Assembly: GCA_913053915.1 (NCBI GenBank)
Contig: CAJXGP010000005.1
Span: forward strand, 1-18,163
Length of the DNA: 18,163 nt
Direction: 5' to 3'
Source of the DNA: an uncultured Ignavibacteriales bacterium
GTDB lineage: Bacteria; Bacteroidota; Ignavibacteria; Ignavibacteriales; Ignavibacteriaceae
The notes under the pieces are model-generated. The model did not search any database and was not told the origin of the DNA. It saw only the letters and a program-made list of their open reading frames with translations. Each line of letters begins with the position of its first letter. The stretch's first letter is position 1. This document shows positions 6,928 to 15,908 of this stretch, in pieces. The position numbers and the translations under genes were made by a program.

Positions 6928-9900
6928 ATGAAGTTGTTTCTACTGTTTTGTTTTCTATTTTTTGTAACTATATCAACCCTTGTATTCCCTGCTTCAGGAA
7001 AAATTGCAGGTGTCATAAAGGATGCCAAAACTCACGAACCTTTAGTTGGAGTAAATGTTTTAATAGAAGGTACGATGATGGGCGCTGCTTCGAGCCTAAA
7101 TGGATATTATGTTATCCTTAATGTTGCACCCGGAACATATACTTTAAGAGTGTCGATGATTGGTTATGCTACGGTTACAATTAAAGATGTAGTAGTAAAT
7201 ATAAACGAAACCACAAATATTAATGTTGCTCTTCAAGAAAAAACCATTCAAACAGAACAAGTTGTTGTTATAGCGAAAACACCCATTATTCGAAGAGGAG
7301 TAGCCGCTAGTACGATTAACATCAATGCTAAAGAAATTAGTAATCTTCCTGTTACAAGTCTTTCTAGTGTTGTAGGGCTTCAAGCGGGAATTCAATCAAG
7401 TGCAAACGGACTTATAGTAAGGGGAGGCGGTACAAACCAGACAGGCTTAATGGTTAACGGTTTAATGTTACGGAATGAACGAACCAACAACCCTTTTACA
7501 GATATCAGTTATACTTCCATCAAGGAAATACAAATACAAACGGGAGGTTTTAGTGCAAAATACGGCGATATTCGTTCCGGTTTAATAAATATAGTTACAA
7601 AAAGTGGAAGTAAAAGCAAATATACTTTTAGTATGTTAAGCGAATATAGGTCTCCTTATCCCAAACATTTCGGTATTTCTCCCAATTCTCCCTATTCTTA
7701 TTGGGTGCGTCCCTACGTTAATTCCCCAGTCGCTTTTTATGGTACCGACGCTACTAACCCGGCTACAGGTTTGAGTTATTGGGGAGATCAATATGCTGCT
7801 CAGTATCCTCAAATGTATCAACTTTATCAAAATGGAACTCTCAGCAAAGCTCAATATAAAGAAATTTTAAATGCATTTGCAAAGCAATATCCGGATTTTG
7901 AAGGATGGATAGCTTATTCAAATAAATTGCTAAACGGTAATAATCCTAATAATGATCTTAGTCCGGAAGCGGCAAGAAAACTATTTTTATTTCAGCACAG
8001 AAGGAACTTAAACATTATTAATCCGGATTATGTGGTAGATGCAAGTTTTGGTGGTCCGGTACCAATAGTAAGTAAGTCGCTTGGAAATTTAAGATTTTTT
8101 GCATCTTATCGGAGAACTCGACATGAATATGTAATTCCGCTTTCTGAACCCGGAGTTAATAATTATACAGGTCAGTTAAAATTGACTGCAAATGTAGGTG
8201 AAGGTGAGAGGTTAATGGTTCAAGGAATGGTTGCTCAAACGTTGGGAACCAACAATAATAATGCAGGTCTACCCGGTATCTTTAGCGCAACTTCTTCCTC
8301 CTCTATAGCAAATGCTTTAAACCGAGTTAGCTATATAGACGCTAGAATGTTTGCTCCAAACTATTGGGCTCCGAGCAGAATTAATTATAGTGCTTTTAGT
8401 GGAAAATTTACGGACGTACTCAATTCATCTACATTTTATGAGATACAGGTTAGTCAGTTTACATCAAAATATCATACTGATCCGGCTGCTTTTAGGGATA
8501 CTTCAAGAATTTATAAATTCGGAAATAATTTTTATACGGATGATGCTCCAGTCGGTTTTTGGGAATATCCTTCAACTGCTATCGGCGGTATGAGGATGAG
8601 TGTAGGTTTTAGTAATTCAAGGGATAGCAGTGTAGTTAGTTATTATCAAGTTAAGGCTGATTTACAAAGCCAGATAGGTGAACACAATCAAGTTGGATCC
8701 GGAGTTTCATTCACATATACCGATAATAATGTTAATTATGCTTCAGTGGATAAATACTTACCTTCGGGTAGATCCCGTTCTGTTTGGCATACTTTCCCTA
8801 TCCGAGGTGCTTTTTATGCACAAGACAAATTGGAATTTGAGGGAATGATTGCTACTCTAGGTTTACGAGTGGATTATTCCGATCCAGGCGGTTATTGGTA
8901 TAAATTTGGTCATTATCCCGCTGCGTTTGAGGCTTCACAAAGCCCGATAAATTTAGATACAATGCTCGTTAGAGTTAAGACATCTAAACAATTGTACTTA
9001 AGTCCAAGATTAGCGATATCTTTCCCCGTTACAGATAATAGTAAAATATATTTTAACTACGGTCATTTTAGACAGATGCCAACACCGGATGATCTGTTCC
9101 TGATTAGAAGATTTTCAGATAACAATCAAATAACGAGAGTTGCAAATCCTAACGCACCGTTACCTAAAACCGTTGCCTATGAATTAGGTTACGAACAAAA
9201 TTTATTTAATCAATATTTGCTTCATCTCGCCGGTTATTATAAAGATAATTCACTTCAGTCCCGTTTAGTTACTTATATAAGTAGAAATAGTAAAGTCGAT
9301 TATAGTATCGTTGAACCGGAAAATTACGGAGACATAAGAGGTTTTGAATTAACTATTTCTAAAAACAGAGGGAATTGGGTACAAGGATTTATCAACTATA
9401 CTTATGAAGTGAATACTTACGGCAATTTTGGATTTTCTCTTTATTATCAAAATCCTGCAGACCAAAAGAGTTATGAACAAACAACTACTTCATACTATCA
9501 GATAAAACCGGTTCCACAGCCTTATGCACGTGCAAATATCGACTTTTTTTCTCCGCGTGATTTTGGTCCCCGCTTAGGTAAGATTCATTTACTTGGTGAT
9601 TGGAGATTTAGCTTCATTGCCAGTTGGAGAGCCGGATATCATTTTACTTGGGCAGGTGGTGGTAGTATCCCGGGAATTCAAAATAATGTTCAATGGAACG
9701 ATTATCATAATGTAAATCTTCGGGTCAGCAAAGCATTTAATATTATGGGTGTTGGTATTCAATTATTTGCAGATATTCATAATTTGTTTAATTACAAATA
9801 TATGTCCGGCGCCGGTTTTGTACATGCCAATGATTATATTAATTATATGAAGTCTTTACATTTACCGGCTTCGATAGGTGATCCTCTTAAATACGGTAAT

Positions 9901-10104
9901 ATACCCGGTAACGATAGACCGGGAGATTATCGAACCGGTCCTTATGTACCTTGGGATGTTATTCAAGCTGCTCCGGCTAATTTAAAAAATCAATGGATTA
10001 AGGATAAAGCATATATTGATATGCCTAATCAAACTTTTCTAACATTTCTTAACCCTAGAGATATTTACTGGGGATTAAGACTTACGTTTGCCATCAATGA
10101 TTAA
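6928..10104 (+). CDS. TonB-dependent receptor with carboxypeptidase-regulatory-like N-domain
   Basis: Outer-membrane ligand-gated channel that imports a large substrate using TonB/ExbBD energy. It is 1058 aa. Residues 1-25 are a signal peptide ending near PASG. Residues about 26-105 form a CarboxypepD_reg-like Ig-type domain (IAGVIKDAKTHEPLVGVNV, then GYYVILNVAPGTYTL), as found in Bacteroidota receptors. The plug spans about 125-230, with GLIVRGGG, a GGF.AKYGDIRSG segment and INIVTKSG. The rest is a tyrosine- and aromatic-rich beta-barrel. The last residues (LTFAIND) end in ND rather than the aromatic residue common in outer-membrane proteins. The start has AGGAG 9 nt upstream. It opens a five-gene operon, with the next gene 25 nt downstream. 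Its length and N-domain resemble SusC, but no SusD homologue follows and no SusC-specific signature is clear, so it is left as a general TonB-dependent receptor. The substrate is unknown; the alpha-glucan enzymes upstream suggest, but do not prove, a glucan. Confidence 0.92.
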   Translation: MKLFLLFCFLFFVTISTLVFPASGKIAGVIKDAKTHEPLVGVNVLIEGTMMGAASSLNGYYVILNVAPGTYTLRVSMIGYATVTIKDVVVNINETTNINVALQEKTIQTEQVVVIAKTPIIRRGVAASTININAKEISNLPVTSLSSVVGLQAGIQSSANGLIVRGGGTNQTGLMVNGLMLRNERTNNPFTDISYTSIKEIQIQTGGFSAKYGDIRSGLINIVTKSGSKSKYTFSMLSEYRSPYPKHFGISPNSPYSYWVRPYVNSPVAFYGTDATNPATGLSYWGDQYAAQYPQMYQLYQNGTLSKAQYKEILNAFAKQYPDFEGWIAYSNKLLNGNNPNNDLSPEAARKLFLFQHRRNLNIINPDYVVDASFGGPVPIVSKSLGNLRFFASYRRTRHEYVIPLSEPGVNNYTGQLKLTANVGEGERLMVQGMVAQTLGTNNNNAGLPGIFSATSSSSIANALNRVSYIDARMFAPNYWAPSRINYSAFSGKFTDVLNSSTFYEIQVSQFTSKYHTDPAAFRDTSRIYKFGNNFYTDDAPVGFWEYPSTAIGGMRMSVGFSNSRDSSVVSYYQVKADLQSQIGEHNQVGSGVSFTYTDNNVNYASVDKYLPSGRSRSVWHTFPIRGAFYAQDKLEFEGMIATLGLRVDYSDPGGYWYKFGHYPAAFEASQSPINLDTMLVRVKTSKQLYLSPRLAISFPVTDNSKIYFNYGHFRQMPTPDDLFLIRRFSDNNQITRVANPNAPLPKTVAYELGYEQNLFNQYLLHLAGYYKDNSLQSRLVTYISRNSKVDYSIVEPENYGDIRGFELTISKNRGNWVQGFINYTYEVNTYGNFGFSLYYQNPADQKSYEQTTTSYYQIKPVPQPYARANIDFFSPRDFGPRLGKIHLLGDWRFSFIASWRAGYHFTWAGGGSIPGIQNNVQWNDYHNVNLRVSKAFNIMGVGIQLFADIHNLFNYKYMSGAGFVHANDYINYMKSLHLPASIGDPLKYGNIPGNDRPGDYRTGPYVPWDVIQAAPANLKNQWIKDKAYIDMPNQTFLTFLNPRDIYWGLRLTFAIND

Positions 10105-10129
10105 TAAGAAAATTTAGATTGAGGACTAA

Positions 10130-12178
10130 ATGAAGGTAATAAAAAGAAATAATATTGCGGCGTTTTTAACATTGGCAACAGTTTTGTTTGCTTTCAGTAA
10201 CGCATCTGCCCAATTCGAAAATAAATGGATGTCGGTTGGTTCACTTCAAAGTTGGTATTCTGAAATCGGTTCTGAAATTGAAGAGGGATACGTGAAAATT
10301 CAACAATACGGATTACAATGGCCTGCAATTTATCAATATCAAAGCAATGAAGCTTCTAAAGCTTTGTGGATTGGCGCTACTAATTTTACCGATGAAAGTG
10401 GACGAAATTATCCCTACAAGGTTGTGCATGTGGGACCAAGGGTTAATGGTGCAGGTGAATTTTTCCCGATAAAATTCACGACGGTTAGTAAATTTACTCC
10501 TCCTCAGGTTTATGTTGATGATGTACCTTCGTTTTTAAAACCTGTACAAAATGATGTTGTAGATCCGACTATGAAGCCCGATCGAATGCTTATTGATGTA
10601 GCGAATACACAGCTCGGTCTTACTATGACTCGTAAAATCTTTCAGTTTAGTCAGCAGAATAACAATAATTATATTATCAGTGCTTATACTTTTACAAATA
10701 CGGGTAATGTAAATGCCGATCCGAAAATTGAACTTCCCAATAATACATTAACCGGTGTTTATTTTTATTTTCAATGGAGATTGGCTATTACAAGAGAAAC
10801 AGGATTTGAAATTGGAAATGCAACGAGATGGGGTATCAATACAATGGACGATGCCAGAGGTGACGGAGCGGTAAACATTGCAAAGTATAAAGATCCTCCC
10901 GATCAAAGATTTAGAGCACAATTTTCCTGGCAGGGTAAATATCCACCTTTTACTAACTATGATAATATCGGCGGTCCTATTTGGAATGCCAATGTTCCTC
11001 TGATTTCAAAGGGTGATACTGTAGGGCGTTTAGGCGCTATACAATTTGTCGGTGTTGTTACTTTGCACGCAGATAAATCAGCAACGGATACGACAGATGA
11101 TCCGAACCAACCGTCAACAACAAATTACATCAGTTCTGATGATCCGAATTTAGAATCAAACAATAGTGCGTATAATCCTGTTAGAATGGAATATGAATAT
11201 AAAAAAGCGATATCTACCGGACATGAAACGCCGCGCCAAGCTAATAAGGTGCAGCCGGATGGAAAATTTGACGAACCGACAGGAGACCCTTCATTAGGTA
11301 CAACAGGTGGTTGGACATTCGCAAATGGTTACGGGCCATATACTATTAAACCTGGTCAAAGTGTGCATATCGTGTTCGCTGAAGCTGCTGCCGGTCTTAA
11401 TCGAAAAACAGCTACTAGTGTCGGCAGAAAATATAAAGAAGGTTTAATAACCGCTAAACAAAAAAATGATTCGGTTTTGACAGGTATGGATTCACTATTC
11501 CAAACTTTTAGAAGAGCTATCGCGAACTATGATAATGGATATGATATTCCCGAACCCCCTTTACCGCCTAAGGTATTTAATGTGCGATCCGGTGGTAATA
11601 AAATTTCCTTATCTTGGTCGCTCTACAATGCGGACCCTAATATAGATTATTTTGCAATTTACAGAGCTAACGGACAATATGATTCCACATATCATCTTTT
11701 AAAGAAAGTGCCTGCAACCGGTAAACTCGATTATTCTTATGATGACACTACTCCTATCCGTGGTTTAGCTTACTATTACTACGTTATCGCTATGGGTAAA
11801 AATCGATTGCACAGTAGCAGATATTATACACAGACGTATGATTTGGCTACTTTAAAACGTCCGCCGGGAAAATCTATGAGCGATATTCGCGTCGTTCCCA
11901 ATCCATTTAATATCTCAGCCGCAAAAGAACTCGGCTTTGGTGATCAACAACCCAATAGACTTGCTTTCTTTAATATACCCGGACGATGTACTATAAAGAT
12001 ATATACCGAAATTGGTGAATTAATTAAAACTATAGTTCATACCGACGGAAGCGGCGATGCTTATTGGGATTCGGTTACATCTTCTAATCAAGTTGTAGTT
12101 AGCGGTATTTACATTGCGGTTATTCACAATGATGAAACCGGAGAACAGAGAATAGTAAAATTTGTAATAATTAGGTAA
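10130..12178 (+). CDS. Secreted protein with FN3-like module and divergent T9SS-like C-terminal domain
   Basis: Function unknown, 682 aa. Residues 1-28 are a signal peptide (basic start, cleavage probably after ASA or SAQ). A large module (about 30-470) has no motif I can assign; it is rich in aromatics and Asn/Asp and contains WGINTMDDARGDG and YGPYTIKPGQSV segments. About 475-575 reads as an FN3-like domain (PPLPPKVFNV, LSWS, YFAIYRA, YYYYVIAMG). Residues about 585-682 start with DIRVVPNPFN and end VVVSGIYIAVIHNDETGE...FVIIR. This resembles T9SS type A sorting domains (VPNPF, a GEL-type strand, SGIY, then a basic end) but lacks the QNYPNPFNP start. The start is 25 nt after the TonB receptor, with GAGGA four nt upstream, which implies co-transcription and perhaps coupling. 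This is where susD sits in Sus-type loci, so a role as surface partner of the receptor is a reasonable inference. A structural surface-layer role is the alternative. Confidence 0.8.
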   Translation: MKVIKRNNIAAFLTLATVLFAFSNASAQFENKWMSVGSLQSWYSEIGSEIEEGYVKIQQYGLQWPAIYQYQSNEASKALWIGATNFTDESGRNYPYKVVHVGPRVNGAGEFFPIKFTTVSKFTPPQVYVDDVPSFLKPVQNDVVDPTMKPDRMLIDVANTQLGLTMTRKIFQFSQQNNNNYIISAYTFTNTGNVNADPKIELPNNTLTGVYFYFQWRLAITRETGFEIGNATRWGINTMDDARGDGAVNIAKYKDPPDQRFRAQFSWQGKYPPFTNYDNIGGPIWNANVPLISKGDTVGRLGAIQFVGVVTLHADKSATDTTDDPNQPSTTNYISSDDPNLESNNSAYNPVRMEYEYKKAISTGHETPRQANKVQPDGKFDEPTGDPSLGTTGGWTFANGYGPYTIKPGQSVHIVFAEAAAGLNRKTATSVGRKYKEGLITAKQKNDSVLTGMDSLFQTFRRAIANYDNGYDIPEPPLPPKVFNVRSGGNKISLSWSLYNADPNIDYFAIYRANGQYDSTYHLLKKVPATGKLDYSYDDTTPIRGLAYYYYVIAMGKNRLHSSRYYTQTYDLATLKRPPGKSMSDIRVVPNPFNISAAKELGFGDQQPNRLAFFNIPGRCTIKIYTEIGELIKTIVHTDGSGDAYWDSVTSSNQVVVSGIYIAVIHNDETGEQRIVKFVIIR

Positions 12179-12210
12179 TCTGATAATAATACACCAAGAA
12201 GAGTATTATA

Positions 12211-13224
12211 ATGAAAAAAAATGTTACTGTAATAGTTTTAACTTGTATTTTACTTGCTTCATTCAGTTTAATAACATTTGGACAGGAGAAAAAACTTGCT
12301 CAAACCGGAATGAAATTTCTTAGCCTTTCACTCGGTGCACGTGTAAGCGGTTTTGGACAAGCAGCCACCTCACTTGAAGACGGAGCTGCTTCGATGTTCT
12401 ATAACCCGGCCGGTATGGCTAGATTAACAAATTTGACAAGTGTTTCTTTAGGGCGTGTTTCTTATATTGCCGATATTAACTATAGTTATGCGGCTATTGC
12501 ATTTGCCCCTTTCGATGGGGATTATGGAGTAATCGGGGTAAATTTTGTAAATGTGAACTATGGCTCATTCCAAGGAACAGTGAGAGCGAATAATTTTCAA
12601 GGCTTCGTTGATGTAGGCTCTTTCAGTCCGAAAGCGATGGCTATTGGTATAGGCTATTCAAAGGCGCTTTCAGAAAAATTTGCCGTCGGCGGTAATATTA
12701 AATATGTCTATCAATCTTTAGGAATAAGTACAATCGGCATCGATGGGAAAGGTAATTATATTACCCAATCAAATTCGACCGATGTGCTCTCTTTTGATTT
12801 TGGATTAATCTACAAAACAGGGTTTAAAAGTCTCGATTTCGGAATGGATGTCAAAAATTTCTCGAGAGAAGTTACTTATATAAAAGATAGTTTTCAGCTC
12901 CCACTGATCTTTAAAATGGGACTTTCGATGAATATATTCGATTTAACTAATATTAATGAAAATATGCATTCTCTTTTATTAACCATTGATGCCTCACATC
13001 CTCGTGATTATCCGGAACAATTAAGTTTTGGTGGTGAATATACTTTTATGAAATTGATTTCATTGCGTGTTGGGTATGTGACACCGACCGATGTTGAGGG
13101 AATAAGCGCTGGAGTGGGAATCAAACATTCATTCTCCGGGTTTAATTTTTCATTAGATTATGCATTTACCTCTTATAAAGAATTTAAAAATGTGCAAAGA
13201 ATCACAATTGGTTTTGCATTATAA
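12211..13224 (+). CDS. PorV/PorQ-family outer-membrane beta-barrel protein
   Basis: Outer-membrane beta-barrel of the PorV/PorQ (UPF0164-like) family, 337 aa. Residues 1-24 are a signal peptide ending ITFGQ. The family hallmark lies at about 36-66: FLSLSLGARVSGFGQAATSL, then EDGAASMFYNPAGMA. The remainder alternates polar and hydrophobic strands with many aromatics (SFGGEYTF, GFNFSLDYAF). In known type IX systems PorV (LptO) is a 14-stranded barrel that collects CTD-bearing cargo from the Sov translocon and carries it to the attachment complex; PorQ has a related role. Here the gene sits between genes for CTD-bearing proteins (10130-12178 and 14590-15885), which suggests a dedicated shuttle or anchor for them, although general OmpP1/FadL-like transport is a possible alternative. 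It is 32 nt after the preceding gene with only a weak purine-rich site upstream. The core T9SS genes are not in the window. Confidence 0.85.
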   Translation: MKKNVTVIVLTCILLASFSLITFGQEKKLAQTGMKFLSLSLGARVSGFGQAATSLEDGAASMFYNPAGMARLTNLTSVSLGRVSYIADINYSYAAIAFAPFDGDYGVIGVNFVNVNYGSFQGTVRANNFQGFVDVGSFSPKAMAIGIGYSKALSEKFAVGGNIKYVYQSLGISTIGIDGKGNYITQSNSTDVLSFDFGLIYKTGFKSLDFGMDVKNFSREVTYIKDSFQLPLIFKMGLSMNIFDLTNINENMHSLLLTIDASHPRDYPEQLSFGGEYTFMKLISLRVGYVTPTDVEGISAGVGIKHSFSGFNFSLDYAFTSYKEFKNVQRITIGFAL

Positions 13225-13278
13225 ACAATAATCTTTAATGTTTGCTTTCTTAATGAAATAAAAAATTTTGGAATAAGT

Positions 13279-14532
13279 ATGAAACGAAATTTATATAAAT
13301 CAATTATTTTTGCGGTAGTTTTATCGTTAACATCTATACTTTATTTTTCAGGATGTGTCAATAAAGGATCACCGAGTCTTTATTCGGGTGTACCCACCGG
13401 TCCAATTGGAGCGACACCTAAAATTATATCGATTACTCCTCCTAACTCGGCTCTTGCAGGCGTAACCAAAATCATTATAAAAGGACAAAACTTTTCAAAC
13501 GATACTTCAAAGGTCTTTGTTTATTTCAATGGTCAGATGGGGAAAGTGCTGTCTTCTACCACAACACAGATTACCGTTACCCCGCCAAATATTGTCGGAA
13601 ATTCTATTAAAATAATGGCGGCTATACTAAATTCGGAACTATTCAGTAATACAATAAATTATTCTTTGCATGCCGCTGCAAAAGATATTTATCCGGGCTC
13701 AAAAAGTACATTTATTCTTCCTTACGGAATTGCATCTGATAATAAAGGTGATATTTTTATGTCGATTTATAACGGCGGCAGCAAAGGCGTAAAAGAAATT
13801 ACGCCTGATAGTATAGTTACGGATTTTGCGCCCCGAGGCGCCGAAACTTTTTGGAATTCTCTTAAGGTTGGTTCCGATGGAACTTTGTACGGAGCTAGAT
13901 ATGTAAGGGCTGTCTTCAAACTGACTTCAGGAAAAGCACCTTCTGTTTATGTGATTTTGCCTACCGGAGTATTCATTACTCAACTTGATTTTGACCCGAG
14001 TGGAAATTTATGGGCAAGCGGAAAAGGGGGAATTTTTAAAATTGTACCGGTTGTTAAAACTGTTACTAAATTTGATTTTACTCCTGAAGTTACGGCTTTG
14101 AGAATCTTTAAAGACGGAGGTACGGTTTATTTATATGTTGCGGCATTGCAAGATTCTACTACTAAAATTGAAAGATTTCCTTTGGATGCAAAGGATAATC
14201 TCGGTAAGGCGGAAGTTTATTACGATTTTTCTGCAAAATACGGTGCCGATTATAAGGTTAATGCGCTCGATTTTTCGCAAGATGGCGATATGTTCCTTGG
14301 TACGAACTCACCTCAACCTATAATAGTTGTACATCCTGATAAATCATCTGAAGCTTTATATCCTGCCGTAATAGAACCGGGCGCTGTATTTTCATTTACA
14401 TGGGCCAAAACAGGTTCTTCGTATTTATATTATACAAGATTACAAACTTTAGATGCCCAAGGGAATATCGTCTATTCCCAAAAATTAATAAAATTAAATA
14501 TTCAAAAACCTGGGGCACCGATATATCAATGA
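13279..14532 (+). CDS. IPT/TIG-domain beta-propeller lipoprotein
   Basis: Predicted lipoprotein of 417 aa, probably a surface or outer-membrane binding protein. The N-terminus has a basic start, a hydrophobic core and a lipobox (FSGC) with the acylated cysteine at 26. Residues about 45-125 form an IPT/TIG Ig-like domain (PKIISITPPNSALAG, KIIIKGQNF, VYFNG, ITVTPP). From about 133 to 415 there are repeated blades of the NHL/SMP-30 or Vgb-lyase type (GIASDNKGDIFMSIYNG, LKVGSDGTLYGARY, LDFDPSGNLWASGKGG, LDFSQDGDMFLGTN). IPT/TIG plus propeller lipoproteins occur as surface glycan-binding proteins in Bacteroidota polysaccharide loci, and its place in a TonB-receptor operon fits such a role by inference. 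No acidic lipoprotein-export signal follows the cysteine (CVNKGSPS), so the side of the membrane is uncertain. It has a 54-nt gap to the PorV-like gene and a weak ribosome binding site (TTGGA). Confidence 0.82.
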   Translation: MKRNLYKSIIFAVVLSLTSILYFSGCVNKGSPSLYSGVPTGPIGATPKIISITPPNSALAGVTKIIIKGQNFSNDTSKVFVYFNGQMGKVLSSTTTQITVTPPNIVGNSIKIMAAILNSELFSNTINYSLHAAAKDIYPGSKSTFILPYGIASDNKGDIFMSIYNGGSKGVKEITPDSIVTDFAPRGAETFWNSLKVGSDGTLYGARYVRAVFKLTSGKAPSVYVILPTGVFITQLDFDPSGNLWASGKGGIFKIVPVVKTVTKFDFTPEVTALRIFKDGGTVYLYVAALQDSTTKIERFPLDAKDNLGKAEVYYDFSAKYGADYKVNALDFSQDGDMFLGTNSPQPIIVVHPDKSSEALYPAVIEPGAVFSFTWAKTGSSYLYYTRLQTLDAQGNIVYSQKLIKLNIQKPGAPIYQ

Positions 14533-14589
14533 ATTCCTAAATAATCGGTTAATATAACTAACAATACAAAACTAAAAAAGGAGTACAAT

Positions 14590-15885
14590 ATGAAAAACTT
14601 TTTTGTCACAATTTCTATTTTTTTATTACTGTTCAGTTCCAATGTATTTTCACAAGGTTGGAAGTTTCAGGGTTATTTCCCTGATTCAACATTTGAAGGT
14701 GGAGCAGGTGGGCACGGTGTAGCGGTTTCACCTGACGGTACAGTCTGGATGCAATTATATGGCGCTACTGATAGCCTTAAAGATGCTTCAGGACAATATG
14801 TGCCTGTTAGAGCTATCTATTCAGCAAATCCGGACGGAACACAAAAATTTGCACCTATTACTACCGTTACCGTAAATGGTGTTACGGATACTCTTTTCAA
14901 CAGTAATAGAGGTATGCGGGCTGATAAGGATGGGAATATCCTTTTTGCTTCTTACAATACTCTTTATAGACTGAATTATAAGACAGGAAAAGGAATGAAT
15001 AAAGTTATTCCATTTGGCGGTACTTTAACTGCTCCTGCCGTAAGTGCATCCGGTAATATATATACTGCACCGGTTATTCCCGGTAATCCAATTCAAATTT
15101 GGGGTCCTGATTTTTCACCAATAGGAAATGCAATTGATACTACTACAGGATATTCAAGGACATTTGAGGTCTCGGCTGATGGTAATACCATCTATTGGAC
15201 AGGTTATACAAACAATGCAGTTTGGGTTTATCATAGAGCCGATGAATTTTCCGCTTATGTTTTAACAGACACTGTTATGAAAGGATTTTCGGCTGAGTCA
15301 ATTACGTGGAATCATAAAACAGGATTATTGTGGATAAGTTCGGGAAACGCAAGTTTTAATCCACCTAATCAATATCCAGGGGTAAAAACTTATTATTCAC
15401 CGTCTACTTGGTATGGGGTTGATGTTAAAACATGGACAGTTAAAGACAGCCTCAAATGGCATTTCCATTCGCCTACCGATGGTGCCAGACCTAGAGGACT
15501 TGCCTTCAGCCCGGACGGTAATACGGCTTATGTAACAAGTTTTGGTGCTGCTAATTACCCCGCATTTGAAAGATTCACAAGAACTGCTACCGATGTTCAA
15601 AGTGAAAATAATTTTGTTGTAAAAAATTATTCTTTATCACAGAATTATCCTAATCCTTTCAACCCTACTACACAAATAAATTATTCTGTAGCTAAAGCAG
15701 GATTTGTAACATTGAAAGTATTTGATGTATTAGGCAGGGAAGTGGCAACATTGGTCAACGGAGAGAAATCCGGAGGTAAATACACAGTTAACTTTAACGC
15801 TACCAACCTCGCATCAGGAATTTATATCTACCAATTAAGAGCAAACGGGGTCATGTTAACAAAGAAAATGTCGCTTCTCAAGTAA
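14590..15885 (+). CDS. Secreted beta-propeller protein with T9SS type A sorting domain
   Basis: Secreted protein of 431 aa with no recognised catalytic residues. Residues 1-22 are a signal peptide (MKNFF, hydrophobic core, cleavage near FSQ). Residues about 30-335 carry propeller-like blades with SPDG/DKDG words (VAVSPDGTVWM, MRADKDGNILF, VSADGNTIYW, LAFSPDGNTAYV). Residues about 345-431 are a textbook Ignavibacteria-type T9SS sorting domain: LSQNYPNPFNP, VFDVLGREVATLVNGE, ASGIYIYQLRA and a KKMSLLK end. The protein should therefore cross the outer membrane by type IX secretion and be anchored or released at the surface. Its blades resemble those of the lipoprotein just upstream, so the two may be related and may bind the same target. 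It has a strong Shine-Dalgarno (AAGGAG, 14578-14583) with a 6-nt spacing, so it may be the best-translated gene of the operon. It is the last gene before a strong terminator. Confidence 0.88.
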   Translation: MKNFFVTISIFLLLFSSNVFSQGWKFQGYFPDSTFEGGAGGHGVAVSPDGTVWMQLYGATDSLKDASGQYVPVRAIYSANPDGTQKFAPITTVTVNGVTDTLFNSNRGMRADKDGNILFASYNTLYRLNYKTGKGMNKVIPFGGTLTAPAVSASGNIYTAPVIPGNPIQIWGPDFSPIGNAIDTTTGYSRTFEVSADGNTIYWTGYTNNAVWVYHRADEFSAYVLTDTVMKGFSAESITWNHKTGLLWISSGNASFNPPNQYPGVKTYYSPSTWYGVDVKTWTVKDSLKWHFHSPTDGARPRGLAFSPDGNTAYVTSFGAANYPAFERFTRTATDVQSENNFVVKNYSLSQNYPNPFNPTTQINYSVAKAGFVTLKVFDVLGREVATLVNGEKSGGKYTVNFNATNLASGIYIYQLRANGVMLTKKMSLLK

Positions 15886-15908
15886 TAATAAATTATTAAA
15901 CTTTATAC

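Noticed and set aside
8351..8593. Plus-strand 80-codon frame inside the receptor gene
   Set aside because: It is an alternative frame fully inside a well-supported beta-barrel coding sequence with no initiation signal.
6928..10104. Calling the receptor SusC
   Set aside because: The carboxypeptidase-like N-domain is shared by many Bacteroidota-type receptors, no SusD gene follows and no SusC-specific signature was clear.
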